Source: Lepidodermella squamata (taxonomy: Eukaryota > Gastrotricha). Taken from it: a stretch of DNA of 64,000 nucleotides. The notes under the pieces are model-generated. The model had not been told where the DNA came from and made no database searches. It saw nothing but the letters and a program-made list of their open reading frames with translations. The first letter of the stretch is position 1. Every line of letters starts with the position of its first letter. Positions 20,714-33,092 of this stretch are shown here, in pieces. A program made the position numbers and the translations under genes. The stretch covers positions 3,472,001-3,536,000 of the forward strand of contig JBLDXI010000009.1 in NCBI GenBank assembly GCA_047495785.1. The letters run 5' to 3'.

Positions 20714-21958
20714 CTAATAGCGATACATCATGGTTAGAATAATTCCAGCATTGATCAGCACTAATGAAACCAGTGCCACCGTGAAACCGACACAGTCCAC
20801 AATCCGGCCGACAGTGATTCGCTTACTCAGCACAGTGATTTTGCGTTTGAAGAACTTGCGAAAAGCTTCATTGAAACCACTTGTGAGAGCTGCATAGAAA
20901 GTGACAATAAAAGCTAGCCCAGTATCGTAAGAGACCAGGTGCATGAGCCACAAACTTTCAGAGGTTTTGGGGATATTTGCTATCAGGCTATCCTGTTTTT
21001 GGCAATTACATAGAATATAATACTAATATTCGAATGCGTTCAGTTATACCTGAGCAACGGAAACAGCAAGAAGCAATGTGATGGAGAATCCTGGCCGATT
21101 GGTATCACCGAATGGCATCAAGAACACTGCAAGCTGAAGAATTGCTCGAAAAAAGCTTGGCACAACCAAGTTATAAATAAAATAGAAGGACCTCCGAACG
21201 AGACGAAATTCGATTCTCATGATATGAAAGCCAAAAGATCGCAATTCACTTGCTCTGACACTTGAGTTGATGGACTTTATTTCCCACCCTGAATTTGCAT
21301 TTTGAAACGACTCCGCATCCATTTTCTCAATAGCTGGCTTCGCTACCTTGGCCATTGCTGGACTTTGCCAGATCGTGAACTCAAAACTAATCAATTCGTA
21401 TTCATTATAATATCATTATTCAGAGGCAACTTACAAGCAAGATTGGTTATCAAATGGAAAGTTGGTGAGCTTCAAGCCACATTCTGCTACGAATAGACCT
21501 GTCCATTGCCATCGAATGGAACCAGCAAACGGTGTGACAACAATGTTTTTTGAGAGTTGCTCTAACCCAAAGTCAGCTTGAGCATTCGAGTGAGATATTG
21601 GTGGCTTCCAGATCTGATCGAGCCCGGAGACTATCATCCAGGAAGGCGGAATGGGCGAATCTCCAAACTCTTTAGTTTCGTTGTAGTATCTCGTTCTTTC
21701 AGCTATGCAATCTACCCGGAACGTAAGCATGAGCCCTGCTAGAAGAGATATTGTTTGCTCGACGTCGTTTATTTCCTTGAACTTGAACAACAACATGAAT
21801 GGAGATACTTCTACCGGTTTTTCTGGATTTTTCTCATTTAGAGAGTTAACCCATGGCGTGATCCAACAATCGTTGATTACCGCTGATTTCAGATTGTCGG
21901 GAGGAGACATTCCTGTTGCCGCTCGAATAATGATCGCAGATATTAAAACGATAATCAT
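20714..21958 (-). CDS. Cys-loop ligand-gated ion channel subunit 4 of the array
   Basis: Exons 21958-21435, 21386-21050 and 20992-20714; 379 aa. Short signal peptide MIIVLISAIIIRAATG. LDQIWKPPISHSNAQ, then Cys-loop CGLKLTNFPFDNQSC. Here the codon spanning the first intron is TT|T (Phe) where the siblings have Ser. Loop C is SVRASELRSFGFHIM, and it has Arg/Val where the others have Ser/Arg before M1 (RLVRRSFYFIYN), so this is the most diverged of genes 1-5 near the membrane. M2 and M3 follow the shared pattern, ending LINAGIILTMMYRY. Its start is only 229 nt downstream of gene 3's stop. Confidence 0.9.
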
Positions 21959-22186
21959 AGCTGAAATTCACGAAGATTTTTCCTGGGTAACTTGGCTGAA
22001 CTACGTTTCAGGCCCCTCGGATTCGAACCCAACGAAGAAACTTCTTCATCAATGATGGTTGATTTCCTTGCGCCTTTTTTACGATGAATTATTTATCATG
22101 CTACCGTTTCTCACCTTAACGAAACCTGTCAGTCAAACATGGTGTTGAACAACAAAATTAGTTGCATGAAGCATATCACACCGATT

Positions 22187-23439
22187 TTACTTGCTGGAAT
22201 GATTTAACATGGTAGAAATGATACCTGCGTTGATCAATAGAAGCATAAGGAAGGTTAAAGTGAAACCGCCTACGTCCACCAAACGGCCGACACTAACACG
22301 ATATTTCCAAATAAAAATTAGGCGTTGAAAAGTCTTTCGAAAGGCTACATTCAATCCGCTGGTAAATGCAGCGTAGAACGTCACAAAGAAGGCGAGACCT
22401 GTGTCTAAAGATACGAGATGCATTAACCACAAACTTTCAGACGTTTTTGGCACATTGGCGACTAAACTGTCCTAAAAAAATAATTATTAGAACCAGGAAT
22501 AATCTTCGGACGTAATTTTACCTGGGCTACTGAAACTGCTAGCAGTAGAGTTATTGAAAACCCAGGTCGGTTTGTATCGCCAAACGGCATAAGAAAAACC
22601 GCGAGTTGTAAAATTGCTCGTACGAAGCTTGGGACGATCAGGTTGTAAATGAAGTAGTAAGATCGCCGCGATAGATGAAAATCGATGTGCAATACATGGT
22701 ACCCGAAGTTCAGCACCTCCAAGTATTTCACGCTCGACTCAATGGCACCTATATCCCAGCCAGAGTTTGGCTTTTGGAAGTTCTCTGGATCCAGTTGACC
22801 TAAAATGGGCTTTGAAACTGTAACCATGGAAGCAGTCTGCCAGATTGAGAATTCAAATCTAAAATCAAAAGGGAATGAAAAATTCTCCACCAAGAAGGAA
22901 AAATCTCACGAGCAGGTTTGGTTATCAAATGGAAAGTAGACCAGCTTGAGGCTACACTCTGCATTGAATTGTCCTGACCACTGGAATCGAATTTGACCCT
23001 CAAAGGGATTCATCATGATGTTGTAGTTGAAGCCTTCCAGGCCAAAATCACCCTGAGAATTTGAGTGTGATACTGGCGGTCTCCATATGTGATCCATACC
23101 AGAATAAATCAACCAAATAGCTGGTACTTCTCCATATTCCTTAGTCTCATTGTAATAGGCAGCACGTTCCACAAGGCAATCCACATGAAAAGTCATCTGA
23201 AGAGAAGCAAGCAGCGATATCGTTTGCTCTACGTCGTTTATTTCTTTGAATCTGAACATCATCAGTGACGTGTCCACCGGCACTGGCTTCTCTGGACATC
23301 TCTCATTTAATGAAGTCACAAGAGGGGTCAACCAACAGTCTTTAATAATCGCCAATCGTAAAGCATCAGGATCGTGGGTGGAAGCTAAAGCCGATTTACA
23401 GGCAATGCTTAAAAGGACAGATGCCCACGTACAATTCAT
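22187..23439 (-). CDS. Cys-loop ligand-gated ion channel subunit 3 of the array
   Basis: Exons 23439-22910, 22858-22522 and 22471-22187; 383 aa. Signal peptide MNCTWASVLLSIACKSALAS. MDHIWRPPVSHSNSQGDFGL, Cys-loop CSLKLVYFPFDNQTC, loop C SVKYLEVLNFGYHVL. M1 FIYNLIVPSFVRAILQLAVF, with M2 split at the same Gln|Asp junction. The linker between M3 and M4 (FRKTFQRLIFIWKYRVSVGR) is about 25 residues, against 100 or more in typical animal receptors. Introns are 51 and 50 nt. Confidence 0.92.
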
Positions 23440-24797
23440 CGCATCGATTTGTTAACTGGTTTACTTTTTCGAAAATAATAATTCGCTCACTTCGTACAAG
23501 AGTGTGATGTCGCTCGATCTAAAGGGAATAACAATTGATTGCTGACAGTATATCCAATATAATTCTACCTAATTGCGTTCCTGTTGCGAATCAGTTGCAG
23601 AACTGCGGAAGCTCAAATCGATAGGCTGTTAGTGTGGGAATACAATATCAAAACTGTGTTTATTTTTTATATTTAGATAGCGACTGGATCGACTGGATAA
23701 ATGGCAACTATTCTTTTTCCTGTGGCTAAAATGAGTTTTCAATGGCCCACGCGCAGCTTCATCGGGTTAAGACATAGACAAAGTCATTCTAGTATATTTA
23801 TGTGTGGGTGCGACAGTGCCTCATTACCAGATTGAATTTGTTTATGTCAAGGCACTATTCGGCCTTTGGGATAGTACTCGTATTTTTGCCGCGAATTTGG
23901 TCGCAAGTACTTTTAAGTGATAGCGCGATTAGTGCGACTTAACATTCGTCAAACATAAATGTACGTGACTGCCTGAATTATAAAGTTCGAAGTTGCTTTT
24001 TTTGCTTCAGTTGCTTCAGTTGCTTTGTTAAGCACCGAAAAATCAGGTCAATCGAACCTCTGTAACAGAAAAAACACAGGTAAACAGAAAAAAAGATCCT
24101 CTAAATTCAGTTTCTTATTTCTTATACATGCTCACGCGCTGAAAGAATCACTTGACAAAGCTACTACAAAATATTCTGCAAAAGTGAGGTCCAATCGACT
24201 AAAACTTGTTTTCAATAAATCAAATCTCACCCAGCAGTTCTATGTCAGAATTGGCAGGGAACATGGAACATTCAAAAAAGAAATAGATCATGAGCTTGAG
24301 TTAACTAGGTCTCAAGGCAGCATAAAGTCTGCTGTTTCTAGCAGGAAATAATGGCGTAAATAACACATTTCCGCAGATGGAAAGTAATATTATTTTTATC
24401 AAAATAGTACCTAGTGAAAAAATGAAATATCCCGAAAGATTTTCTTTGCATTTATAATATGTTTTCTTGATATTCAACAGTAATTTTGTCCCGTTCAGGT
24501 ATGGGTCAGGTGTACTTTTAAACGAATCAATTGTACTTTTATCTCGATTTTCATGCCTGTTATATCGGGACCATAGAGATCGCAGATTAACCTGATCAGA
24601 TTATCTGATAGGCTATAATCTGATCTCAATGACCGGGACATAGAAAAACTATCATTCTACTACAAAAAATTAGGGCGGTATGCTCTACATTCAGCCATCA
24701 TTGTGAAAACTTACTATACCTACTTCGTGTGTTACTATTTTTTTGAATTGACCCATAATGGAAATTTCAATATTTGAGCCTGCATCTCTTTTATTCG
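23440..24797. other. Spacer between receptor genes 2 and 3
   Basis: AT-rich, no supported gene. It must contain the promoter of gene 3 and the 3' end of gene 2; an AATAAA for gene 2 lies just after its stop. A 109-codon plus-strand frame (24025-24351) has no recognisable features. Confidence 0.5.
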
Positions 24798-26046
24798 TCA
24801 TGAGTGATTCATCATTGTAGATATGATGCCTGCATTTATCAACAAAAGCATAAGCAAGGTTAGCAAAAACCCTCCGGCGTCTATCAACCGTCCTATGGTA
24901 ACGCGGAATTTTCGAATAACAATCACCCGGTCAAAGTGCTCTTGAAACGCCACGTAGAGCCCACTGGTGAAGGCTGCATAGAAGGTTACCAAAAAAGCAA
25001 GACCTGTATCGAATGAAACAAGGTGCATGAGCCATAAGGTCTCCGATGTTTTCGGCACGTTAGCTATCAAACTGTCCTATAAAATGGAATGTAATTGTAA
25101 GAAAACCTTCGTCGTATAAAAATAACGAACGTACCTGTGCGACTGATACAGCGAGGAGCAATGTGATTGAGAAGCCAGGTCTATTTGTGTCGCCGAACGG
25201 CATAAGAAAAACCGCTAGTTGCAGAATTGCTCGGAGGAAGCTAGGGACAACCAAGTTGTATATAAAGTAGTAAGACCGACGCGTGAGATGAAATTCATAT
25301 CGCACTATAAAGTAGCCGTAGTAGCGCATATCATAATATTTCACGCTCGACTCGTGTGAAGTAATGTCCCATCCAGAGTTTGGCTTTTGAAAGTTTCTCG
25401 GATCGATGATATCTATGATAGGTTTTGAAGGTTCGACCATCGCAGCAGTTTGCCAGATGGTGAATTCAAATCTGCAGAATGGAAATTGCGTGATTAGTTT
25501 TACTTTGATCAAAACTTACGAGCAAGTCTGATTATCGAAGGGGAAGTTGACTAGCTTCAAGCTGCACTCAGCCACGTAGAGTCCTGTCCACTGAAACTGG
25601 ATAATGCCCGAGAAAGGGACTACCATAGAGTTGTAGCTGAAGTCTGATAGCCCGAAGTCTGCCTGAGAGTTAGAATGCGAAAGCGGCGGATGCCACAGCT
25701 GATCGAGGCCAGTGTAGATTAACCAAGTCGTTGGGACATTGCCGAATTCTTTTGTCTCGTTGTAATGAACAGACCGCTCGGCGATACATTCTACTTGAAA
25801 CTTCAATTGCAGGGACGCAAGTAAGGATATCGTTTGCTCGACGTCATGTATCTCCTTGAACTTGAACAGCACCAGTGATGCTTCGACAGGCACTGGTTTT
25901 TCGGGATTCTTTTCATTTAACGAGGTTGCATACGGTGTCAACCAACAGTCATTAATGATAGCTAGACGCAAGCTGTCAGCAGGTGACGACGACACTGATT
26001 GAAAAACCGCAATGAAATAAGAAAGCCACGCAGCTCCGAAATACAT
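24798..26046 (-). CDS. Cys-loop ligand-gated ion channel subunit 2 of the array
   Basis: Exons 26046-25520, 25471-25135 and 25076-24798; 380 aa. Signal peptide MYFGAAWLSYFIAVFQSVSS. LDQLWHPPLSHSNSQADFGL, Cys-loop CSLKLVNFPFDNQTC, loop C SVKYYDMRYYGYFIV (unusually tyrosine-rich, a feature of agonist-binding aromatic boxes). M2 reads TNRPGFSITLLLAVSVAQ then DSLIANVPKTSE. A poly(A) signal AATAAA falls 4 nt after the stop (24790-24795), so the 3' UTR is very short. Confidence 0.92.
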
Positions 26047-26915
26047 TCAATATATATGCTTATTGCTAGAAACAATTAGTGGGCAAATTCTTGAGCTACC
26101 GTCTGCAAAAAGTAGGTATTGTTTGCTTTCATACCTGGCGCATGTAAGATATTGCGATAGTGGAAAGGCTGAGTAAATATAATATTGATAATGGTCTTGC
26201 TGCTTATTATAAAATAGTTAGTGAAATCGGCTTAAAGTGCATCTCATTAGGTATTTTTTACTTGAAGCGCCTGAGGTTACAGTAGGATTTCACGATTTTG
26301 TGAATATGGTTCATCGCTATTAATCTTTTTAGGATGAAATTGTTTTTCGGAAGCGAACCTTTGATTTTCGGAAATATTTTTCAAAAACATATGTTTGGCT
26401 GGTTCCTTTTTGCAAGGAAGCAGTGGCCTGTGTTAACGCTTAGTTCATCAGTTGCATATAACAAATAGCAATAAATAAAGCAGCAACTCACATAGCAGTG
26501 CCTGCAGAAAAAAAATGTTATTGGGACTCGTACCAATAGTACGCTTTTTCTTGTACACTAAATGATATGGTTTTTTTTAACCAGGGGCAAAAAAGGTCAA
26601 AAAAACAGCACTGGCGGGGAAATTTTGAACCTTTAGGACGAAAAAGGTAATGCATTCGATTGGTAAAGAAATGCGCTTCAGCACACCTCGCGGCAGTCGT
26701 AATCCTATTTCGGAAAATCAAAGGAAATAATGAATACTGTGAATGCGTTCATTTGCCATCTCACCACATGGGTACCATATTTTTCGATTGTCGTTACTTT
26801 TCAACTTTTCAGGAAGGGCTAAAAACTTGTGGTTTCTCTTTAAAGGTGTAAGTATCGAAAATTCAAATCTACACTCGGTGTTATCAGCGTTCGATTAGAA
26901 AGTTTTATTCCACAC

Positions 26916-28166
26916 TCAAGAGCGATTCATCATTGACGAAATAATACCAGCGTTGATTAGTAAAAGCATAATAAGGGTCACGGAGAAACCACCAGCATCT
27001 ATTAGCCGGCCAACAGTTATCCGGTAGGACTTCACGACTATTTCGCGTTCGAAATGTTTCCGAAATGCCACGTTTATTCCACTGGTGAAGGCTGCGTAAA
27101 ACGTCACGAAAAACGCCAAACCAGTGTCGAGAGATACCAAGTGCATGAGCCACAAACTCTCTGATGTCTTTGGTACATTTGCTATCAAGCTGTCCTACAA
27201 AAACGGGATAGATTAGTATCAGAGCTTGCAAAATTGAAATCCTTACCTGAGCGACAGATACAGCCAGAAGTAAGGTGATTGAAAAACCGGGCCGATTGGT
27301 GTCTCCGAAGGGCATTAAGAAAACCGCCAATTGCAGTATGGCTCGAAGAAAGCTTGGCACGACTAGATTGTAAATGAAGTAATAGGACCGCCTCGAGAGA
27401 TGAAAATCGAATCTGATCACGTAAAAGCCAAACGTTTGCAGGTGTGAGTAACGCACGTCAGATTCGACCGAGTCAATTTCCCAACCGGAGTTCGGCTTTT
27501 GAAAGGTTTCCGGGTCCATTTTGTCAACTACAGGCTTCGAAACTTGAGCCATATTTGCGCTTTGCCACAGCGTAAACTCGAACCTATAGGAGAACATTTC
27601 TGAAATTCACCAAAAATCAATGGAAAGATTTCTTACGAGCAGGTCTGGTTATCAAACGGAAAATTGACCAGCTTCAAGCTACACTCGGCGACAAAAAGAC
27701 CCGTCCACTGAAATCGCATCAAACCAGCAAATGGAGATACAACAATGTTGTAATTGTAGCTTTCCAGGCCGAAATCAGCCTGAGCGTTTGAGTGCGATAA
27801 CGGCGGCCGCCAAATTTGATCAAGACCCGAATAAAGAACCCAATCTGCTGGAACGGGTACATCTCCGAAATCTTTAGTTTTGTTGTAATGAAGAGCTCGC
27901 TCGGTGATACAATCGACGTTGAAAGTGAAATGAAGAGATGATAGTACTGAGATGGTTTGCTCGACGTCGTTTATTTCTTTGAACTTGAACATTAGCATTA
28001 TGATGTCAACTGGAACAGGTTTTTCGGGGTGCTTTTCGTTTAGTGATGTCACCAGGGGTGTTAGCCAACAGTCGTTGATCACGGCTGACCGCAGGCCATC
28101 AGCTGGGGAGGTTGCGGCTGCAATATGAAATGCGGCAACTAATAGGATAAGCGGTAATCTGTTCAT
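26916..28166 (-). CDS. Cys-loop ligand-gated ion channel subunit 1 of the array (most upstream)
   Basis: Exons 28166-27637, 27583-27247 and 27194-26916; 381 aa. Signal peptide MNRLPLILLVAAFHIAAATS. The extracellular ligand domain spans roughly residues 21-245 with the pentameric-receptor markers LDQIWRPPLSHSNAQ and Cys-loop CSLKLVNFPFDNQTC. Four membrane segments follow: M1 FIYNLVVPSFLRAILQLAVF, M2 from PGFSITLLLAVSVAQ, M3 LDTGLAFFVTFYAAFTS, M4 GFSVTLIMLLLINAG. Family role: a pentameric plasma-membrane channel opened by a small ligand. Unusual points are the M3-M4 loop of about 27 residues, Asn at -1' and Asp at 16' of M2, and no vicinal Cys in loop C. Intron 1 (phase 2, just after the Cys-loop) and intron 2 (phase 0, inside M2) are at the same places in all seven genes. 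AATAAA lies about 8 nt past the stop. Confidence 0.92.
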
Positions 28167-28169
28167 CAC

Positions 28170-29113
28170 TCTACAAATTTATATGAATGATTTAAAAGCC
28201 TATTATTAGTACGATAAATGCTTGGTATTAGGCTTTGTTTGACTAGCGACAAATTCATTGATCATCTTTCATCCACAATTTTCTGCCTACACAAACATGC
28301 AAAAAAATGGATTTGGAAAAGTTAACCTGATAGCAATCACTTTCATAGCGCTATAATATGCCAGATTCAGATTACCTTGACCGCGTTCATATCCGAATAA
28401 ATTGGGTGCTATATATAGTTTGTTTCTTTTAACGCAGCATCAGTTTACAATTCCAGCGCAAGATGCGATCCTTATTAACTACGGGCATTTTTGGATAAAT
28501 AACCACGATATATTATAGTGGGTGCTTCAAAACCGTGCATAAGGGCCGGGATCCGTGCACGGTCAGTTGTTGATAGATCATAATGCTGCAATATCCTTAT
28601 AATTCAAAAAAGATGCGGATAATTCAAATTAATTTTACTCCTTTATGAAAATCGTAAGATATTTTATTCCATTGAGTAAATTTGTTAATTTCATAATTAT
28701 ATATACACATATATGAACGAATAAATATTATTAACGAATATTTTTTACAATTAATTTACAATCAAGCCATCGCAATATAGACAGTCCATGCGTGGTCTGC
28801 TTTTTCAGATTTTTCCTAGATAATTCCTCGTATCACTTAGCTTGAAACATTTTAACTATTACATAATTTTCGGCTAGTATCTAAAGCGAGATTTTTTCCT
28901 CACTTATTTTAAGGCAGTTTTTTTCCGAACAGGCATGCAGCTAGTATATAAGGTTTTCCATGTTTCGAATTTTAAAGAAAAATGGAACGTTTGTTTCAAC
29001 ATCAAGAAGATTTAAAGCTGGTCGATGTAGCTTTTTGTTGCAATAGTGAATATGTATAACTTTGGTGCGATTTGCTGCCGTGCATCATCATCATATATGG
29101 TCATCAGTCATCA
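28170..29113. other. Spacer between the receptor array and the calcium-sensor gene
   Basis: Very AT-rich; holds the promoter of receptor gene 1 and the 3' UTR of the calcium sensor. CAT-triplet runs at 29083-29118. No gene seen. Confidence 0.5.
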
Positions 29114-30194
29114 TCATCGGCCACCGGCGCTCGCGTCGTAGCCGCACGCCAGCATGCCGTAGAGCACTTGATCGGCCATGCAGCCGCGGATGAATTCGTC
29201 GCGAGTTATCACGCCGTCGTTATCGGCGTCCATCTTGGCGAAAATTTCCGCCGTCCGCTTGTCCGGGTCGAGCGCGCCCGATGAGGACGACTTGTCGTCG
29301 GCAATTAGCAGGCACAGCGATTTCATGATTTCCATCATTTCCGACCGCTCGATTTTACCTGAAAAAATATATAAAATATTTTATGAATAGAAAAAAATCA
29401 ATAGAATAACGATTCAACGAGCTTAACTTTTTGAAATTTTACAATATTTTAGAAGTCGGGGGTCGGGCTTTAATTTTGAAGAGGACATACAATATCCAAT
29501 TTCAAGTGGTTTTAGGAGCTAATTGATCACTAATAAAAAGGGTACATTTTCTTAAATTAACTAAATGTGCTAAAATTTAAAAATAGCGATTTCGAAATAA
29601 TTTTGAAATTTTACTAAATTTAAGACGGATCAGCAATCGTATTTTCTAGTAATTCCTTCGGACTCATTGACTCGTTAAATTATCCTATCAATAAAAATGT
29701 AAAAAACGATATAACGAACCGTTTCCATCGATGTCGTATAATCTGAAGGCAAGGTCCAATTTGTCCTCTGGCTTGCCGGCTTGAGTAATACTGAGAGCTT
29801 GAATAAATTCTTTAAAGTCGATCCGACCGCTGCGATCTTCATCGAACGTCCGGAAGACATGCTCGTAGAAAAGCCTGGCCTTGCCATCGGGGAAAAACTG
29901 CGAGTACATGTCCAGAAACTGGGCGCGAGTCAACTCGCCGGTTGGGCAATCTTTCTGTTTTCATGAAAAATCATGAATAATTGTATTAAATGAAAAATAA
30001 AACCAGGTATCTTCGCAAACCTTGAAGCCGTTGTACCATTGTTTGATCTGCTTCAGAGTGAAGCCGGTTCTGTCTGCTAGGTCTTGAAAGTCCTTGGATG
30101 AGTATTTACGTTTTTTGCCCGACTTTTTGGTGCCTCCCTCGGCACCTTCGCCACGGGATCGGCCGGAAAAAAGGCGAGAAATTTTCGCGCCCAT
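29114..30194 (-). CDS. Neuronal calcium sensor (recoverin/hippocalcin/NCS-1 family)
   Basis: Exons 30194-30021, 29954-29720 and 29358-29114; 217 aa. It starts MGAKIS, matching the N-myristoylation signal (MGxxxS) of this family. [13 protein letters not shown] and [12 protein letters not shown] form the degenerate first EF-hand. Three canonical calcium loops follow: [24 protein letters not shown] and [12 protein letters not shown]. Family role: a calcium-myristoyl switch that moves to membranes and regulates receptors, kinases or channels. Relatives are about 190 aa. The extra length is a basic Gly/Ser/Lys-rich stretch at residues 11-32 ([22 protein letters not shown]) between the myristoyl site and EF1. 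I cannot place it in a subfamily (frequenin, neurocalcin, VILIP or KChIP). Confidence 0.9.
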
Positions 30195-33092
30195 TTTGAG
30201 AAAAACCGCAAATTTTTCTCGCTCTCTAGCGCACTCAGACGATTTTCCGAAATAAGACGGAAAACAAATAACGCGGCAAATTCAGGCCGATTTTTCAAGT
30301 TGCTAATCTGCTACGCTTGATTGATCTGATGTTGTAATGCAGTTTTACAGCATAGCTCTTCGCCAGACCGTTGCCTAGACGTTGTTGAATAGTGGAAAAT
30401 TATTTTTTCTAATTAAAAATACCTAAAACAGGAGAAAATTGTACAGGAAGTTACCGGTAAGACTGTGACGCAATTCAGACTATAACAAATTTTCCGGTTC
30501 GAAAGCGACCGAAAAAGCATATAGGCGTCGTCCGATATAGCTGCTGGCCACACAGGTGGCAACCAAATCTAATAACAAAAGGCGTGTGTAAGAAAAATAA
30601 CAATTTGCTTCCTTTGTGCGAGCGCGATAAACAAAAGGCATTATTGGGGCGAGGCGATCGATGCGCTCCACAAAAGCCTGAAGACACATCGGCTCCTGCC
30701 ATGCATAGGCAATAATAGGAAATACATGTAGTTCGCACCTGTCCAATATGCGAATGTGTGTCTTGCGTAAAAATTTCTATACCTATAAGCATGCGCAGGC
30801 GCGCGGGCGCATGTGAGCGGCGATTTAACATTATCATTATTATTAGCGGCGTATTAAAAATTGACACAGGGCGAGCGCGCGTTCACAACCATTTATACCA
30901 TACATGCACGTGTACAGGCAATCCTGGGCTTTTACGCAAGTGACATATGAGGACAAGCCCATAGATATATTATTATTATTATTATATTTTTCTGCCAGCG
31001 ATTTTACGCGCAGCATCACGCGGTTCGATTTGTATCTGGAATAAAAACGGCTTGCAAAATTATAGTCAATAATTTTATTACTATACGCGACAAATTCGCT
31101 TATAAAGGTGGACGTAAAAATTCGACCTTGAATTAGCTGTTTTACTAATAATGATAATATGCGCGCCGCGAATTTAATATTCAAACAAATAAACACCAGC
31201 AGCCGACGTATAGATCGGCGTCATCGATTCGCCGAGCGACGCCGGCGCCGCTTAAACATATGTGGAGGCTTGATTTTTTAAGCTTGAGGTGTTGCTTTGT
31301 TTGCTATAATAATAGTTCGAATAATAATAGCAATAAGCTACGGCAATTATAGATCCAGTGAATTTTTTTTTCATTAAATTATCGTTATAATATAAGCTCG
31401 AACTTAGCGAATAGAGGCGAATCCGGGTAAATAGTAAACAATGAATGAAATGAACCTTAATAATTATCGAGCCTTCATTGGTCTATGAAAATGCGGCGCC
31501 GATTTTCGAATAAATAGCGGCATTAATTGTGCGAGAGAGAGAAAAAATCATTATTTTCTTAAGAAAATGCGTCCCTCCGCGCGGCAAGTTTTCCTGTATA
31601 GAAGGTGTCTAAAAGCTGCGCCGTAATCCTAATATCGTGGGACATAAGATCACTAAAATTTTCCACATTCGAAATGAAGCTATATTTTTTATGCAAAATT
31701 ATATTCGGAAATATCGCATTACCCATTATTTTTTGTAAGGATGTATCGTAACAAGTTGGATACGCCGTTTTGCCAGTATTTTCATCACATGCTGATGATT
31801 ATGATGCCGGAGGTGCCAAGAGGCATGCGGCTCGCAATAAAACTCCCAAATGAGATGATAATACTTTTTTGACGACTCTACCGCAATAATAACAATAGAG
31901 TGGAGATGGAAGCCCCGCGAGTGAGAAGCGACCTATATAAAAGCTGTCATCGGCCAATTCATCTATGTATAATGAAATTTGAGAAAACGACACTTATAAC
32001 CCGCGCACGATATTGGGAAAAATAAGTTTAAGAAATCTTTCATTTTTTATACGCATCCAGCTCGTGCGCTATGATGATGTTAATTACAGGCGATGAAAAT
32101 CGGTAACATAATAAAACCTTGTAAAAAAAAACGCGGCGATTTATAGCCTCTGATCTATAAATAACTTGTGTTTTAGACTCTGTGTAGATGGGTAGATTGA
32201 TGAGTTTGGGGGCACATGCTAGCCTACTACCTCGCTACCTATATCAGCGCTTGTGATTCCCGCAGACAACCGGCTATTTTTATTTATGTGTATCGCTGTT
32301 TGAAAAATGTTATTATTATTTATTATAGGAATTGCTCGAGAGCATCATCTCATCGCTTTTGTGTATGTAGTATGTATGCGGCTGCCGTATAACGGGCAGC
32401 GATTTATCCATCCCTGTGAGACGTCAGGCGGTGATGGTATTGCGTTTTGTAATATTACTGTATCATCCACCTTTATTACTGAAAATTTCCGATCGCTGCT
32501 CGTTGTTGTCTTGGAAAATCACTGCCGGTTAGAAATAAGCTGTGCTACGGGCTAGTGTAGTGCGGCAGTTCTCGCTCATAAACAGGCTCATGGCGGGCGA
32601 TAAAGAGCGCAATGAGCGTTTTCCGCTCCTCTCCACTGCCACTCCCACCAATTGTAAGAAAGAAAGCAAGAGAGTACATGTGCAAAAACACTCGCTGAAC
32701 CGGGAAATAAAGCTATAATAGGTATCAACGATTCAGCATCTTGTATCATCATCATCATCATCATAATCAACCATGAAATAATTATGGCAATGCGTTTTAT
32801 TTCCTGCGATGCGGAAATTCGATGGGTTAAAGCTCAAATTAATTCTGACTCCGTTTTCCATCAAGTCGAATTCGAAAATCTAATAAATCTTCGGCAGATG
32901 GCTTTTACATTGATAACGATTGAGCAAAAAAGGTGGTGTGGGTTGCGATTTTTTTATCATTGCCACGCCCGTGACGAAAATGACCCCGAAATTAATTACC
33001 CACTATCGCTCCTCACTATCGTACTACCGATAAAAGGCTATATCAACATAACCAGTGATACACCACATAATTTCATTTCGAGAAAAATATTA
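30195..33092. other. Large AT-rich intergenic region; no gene seen
   Basis: Divergent spacer between the calcium sensor (minus) and the cystine-knot factor (plus). Contains simple repeats (ATT/TTA runs near 30963-30988, ATC run at 32745-32765). Scattered ORFs show no family features. Probably regulatory, by position only. Confidence 0.45.

Noticed and set aside
22005-22030. Second tRNA-like T-arm (GGTTCGAATCC on minus)
   Set aside because: A mismatch inside the T stem and no surrounding cloverleaf.
24025-24351. 109-codon plus-strand frame between receptor genes 2 and 3
   Set aside because: No ATG-led signal, no known motif and no splice context; likely chance in AT-rich spacer.
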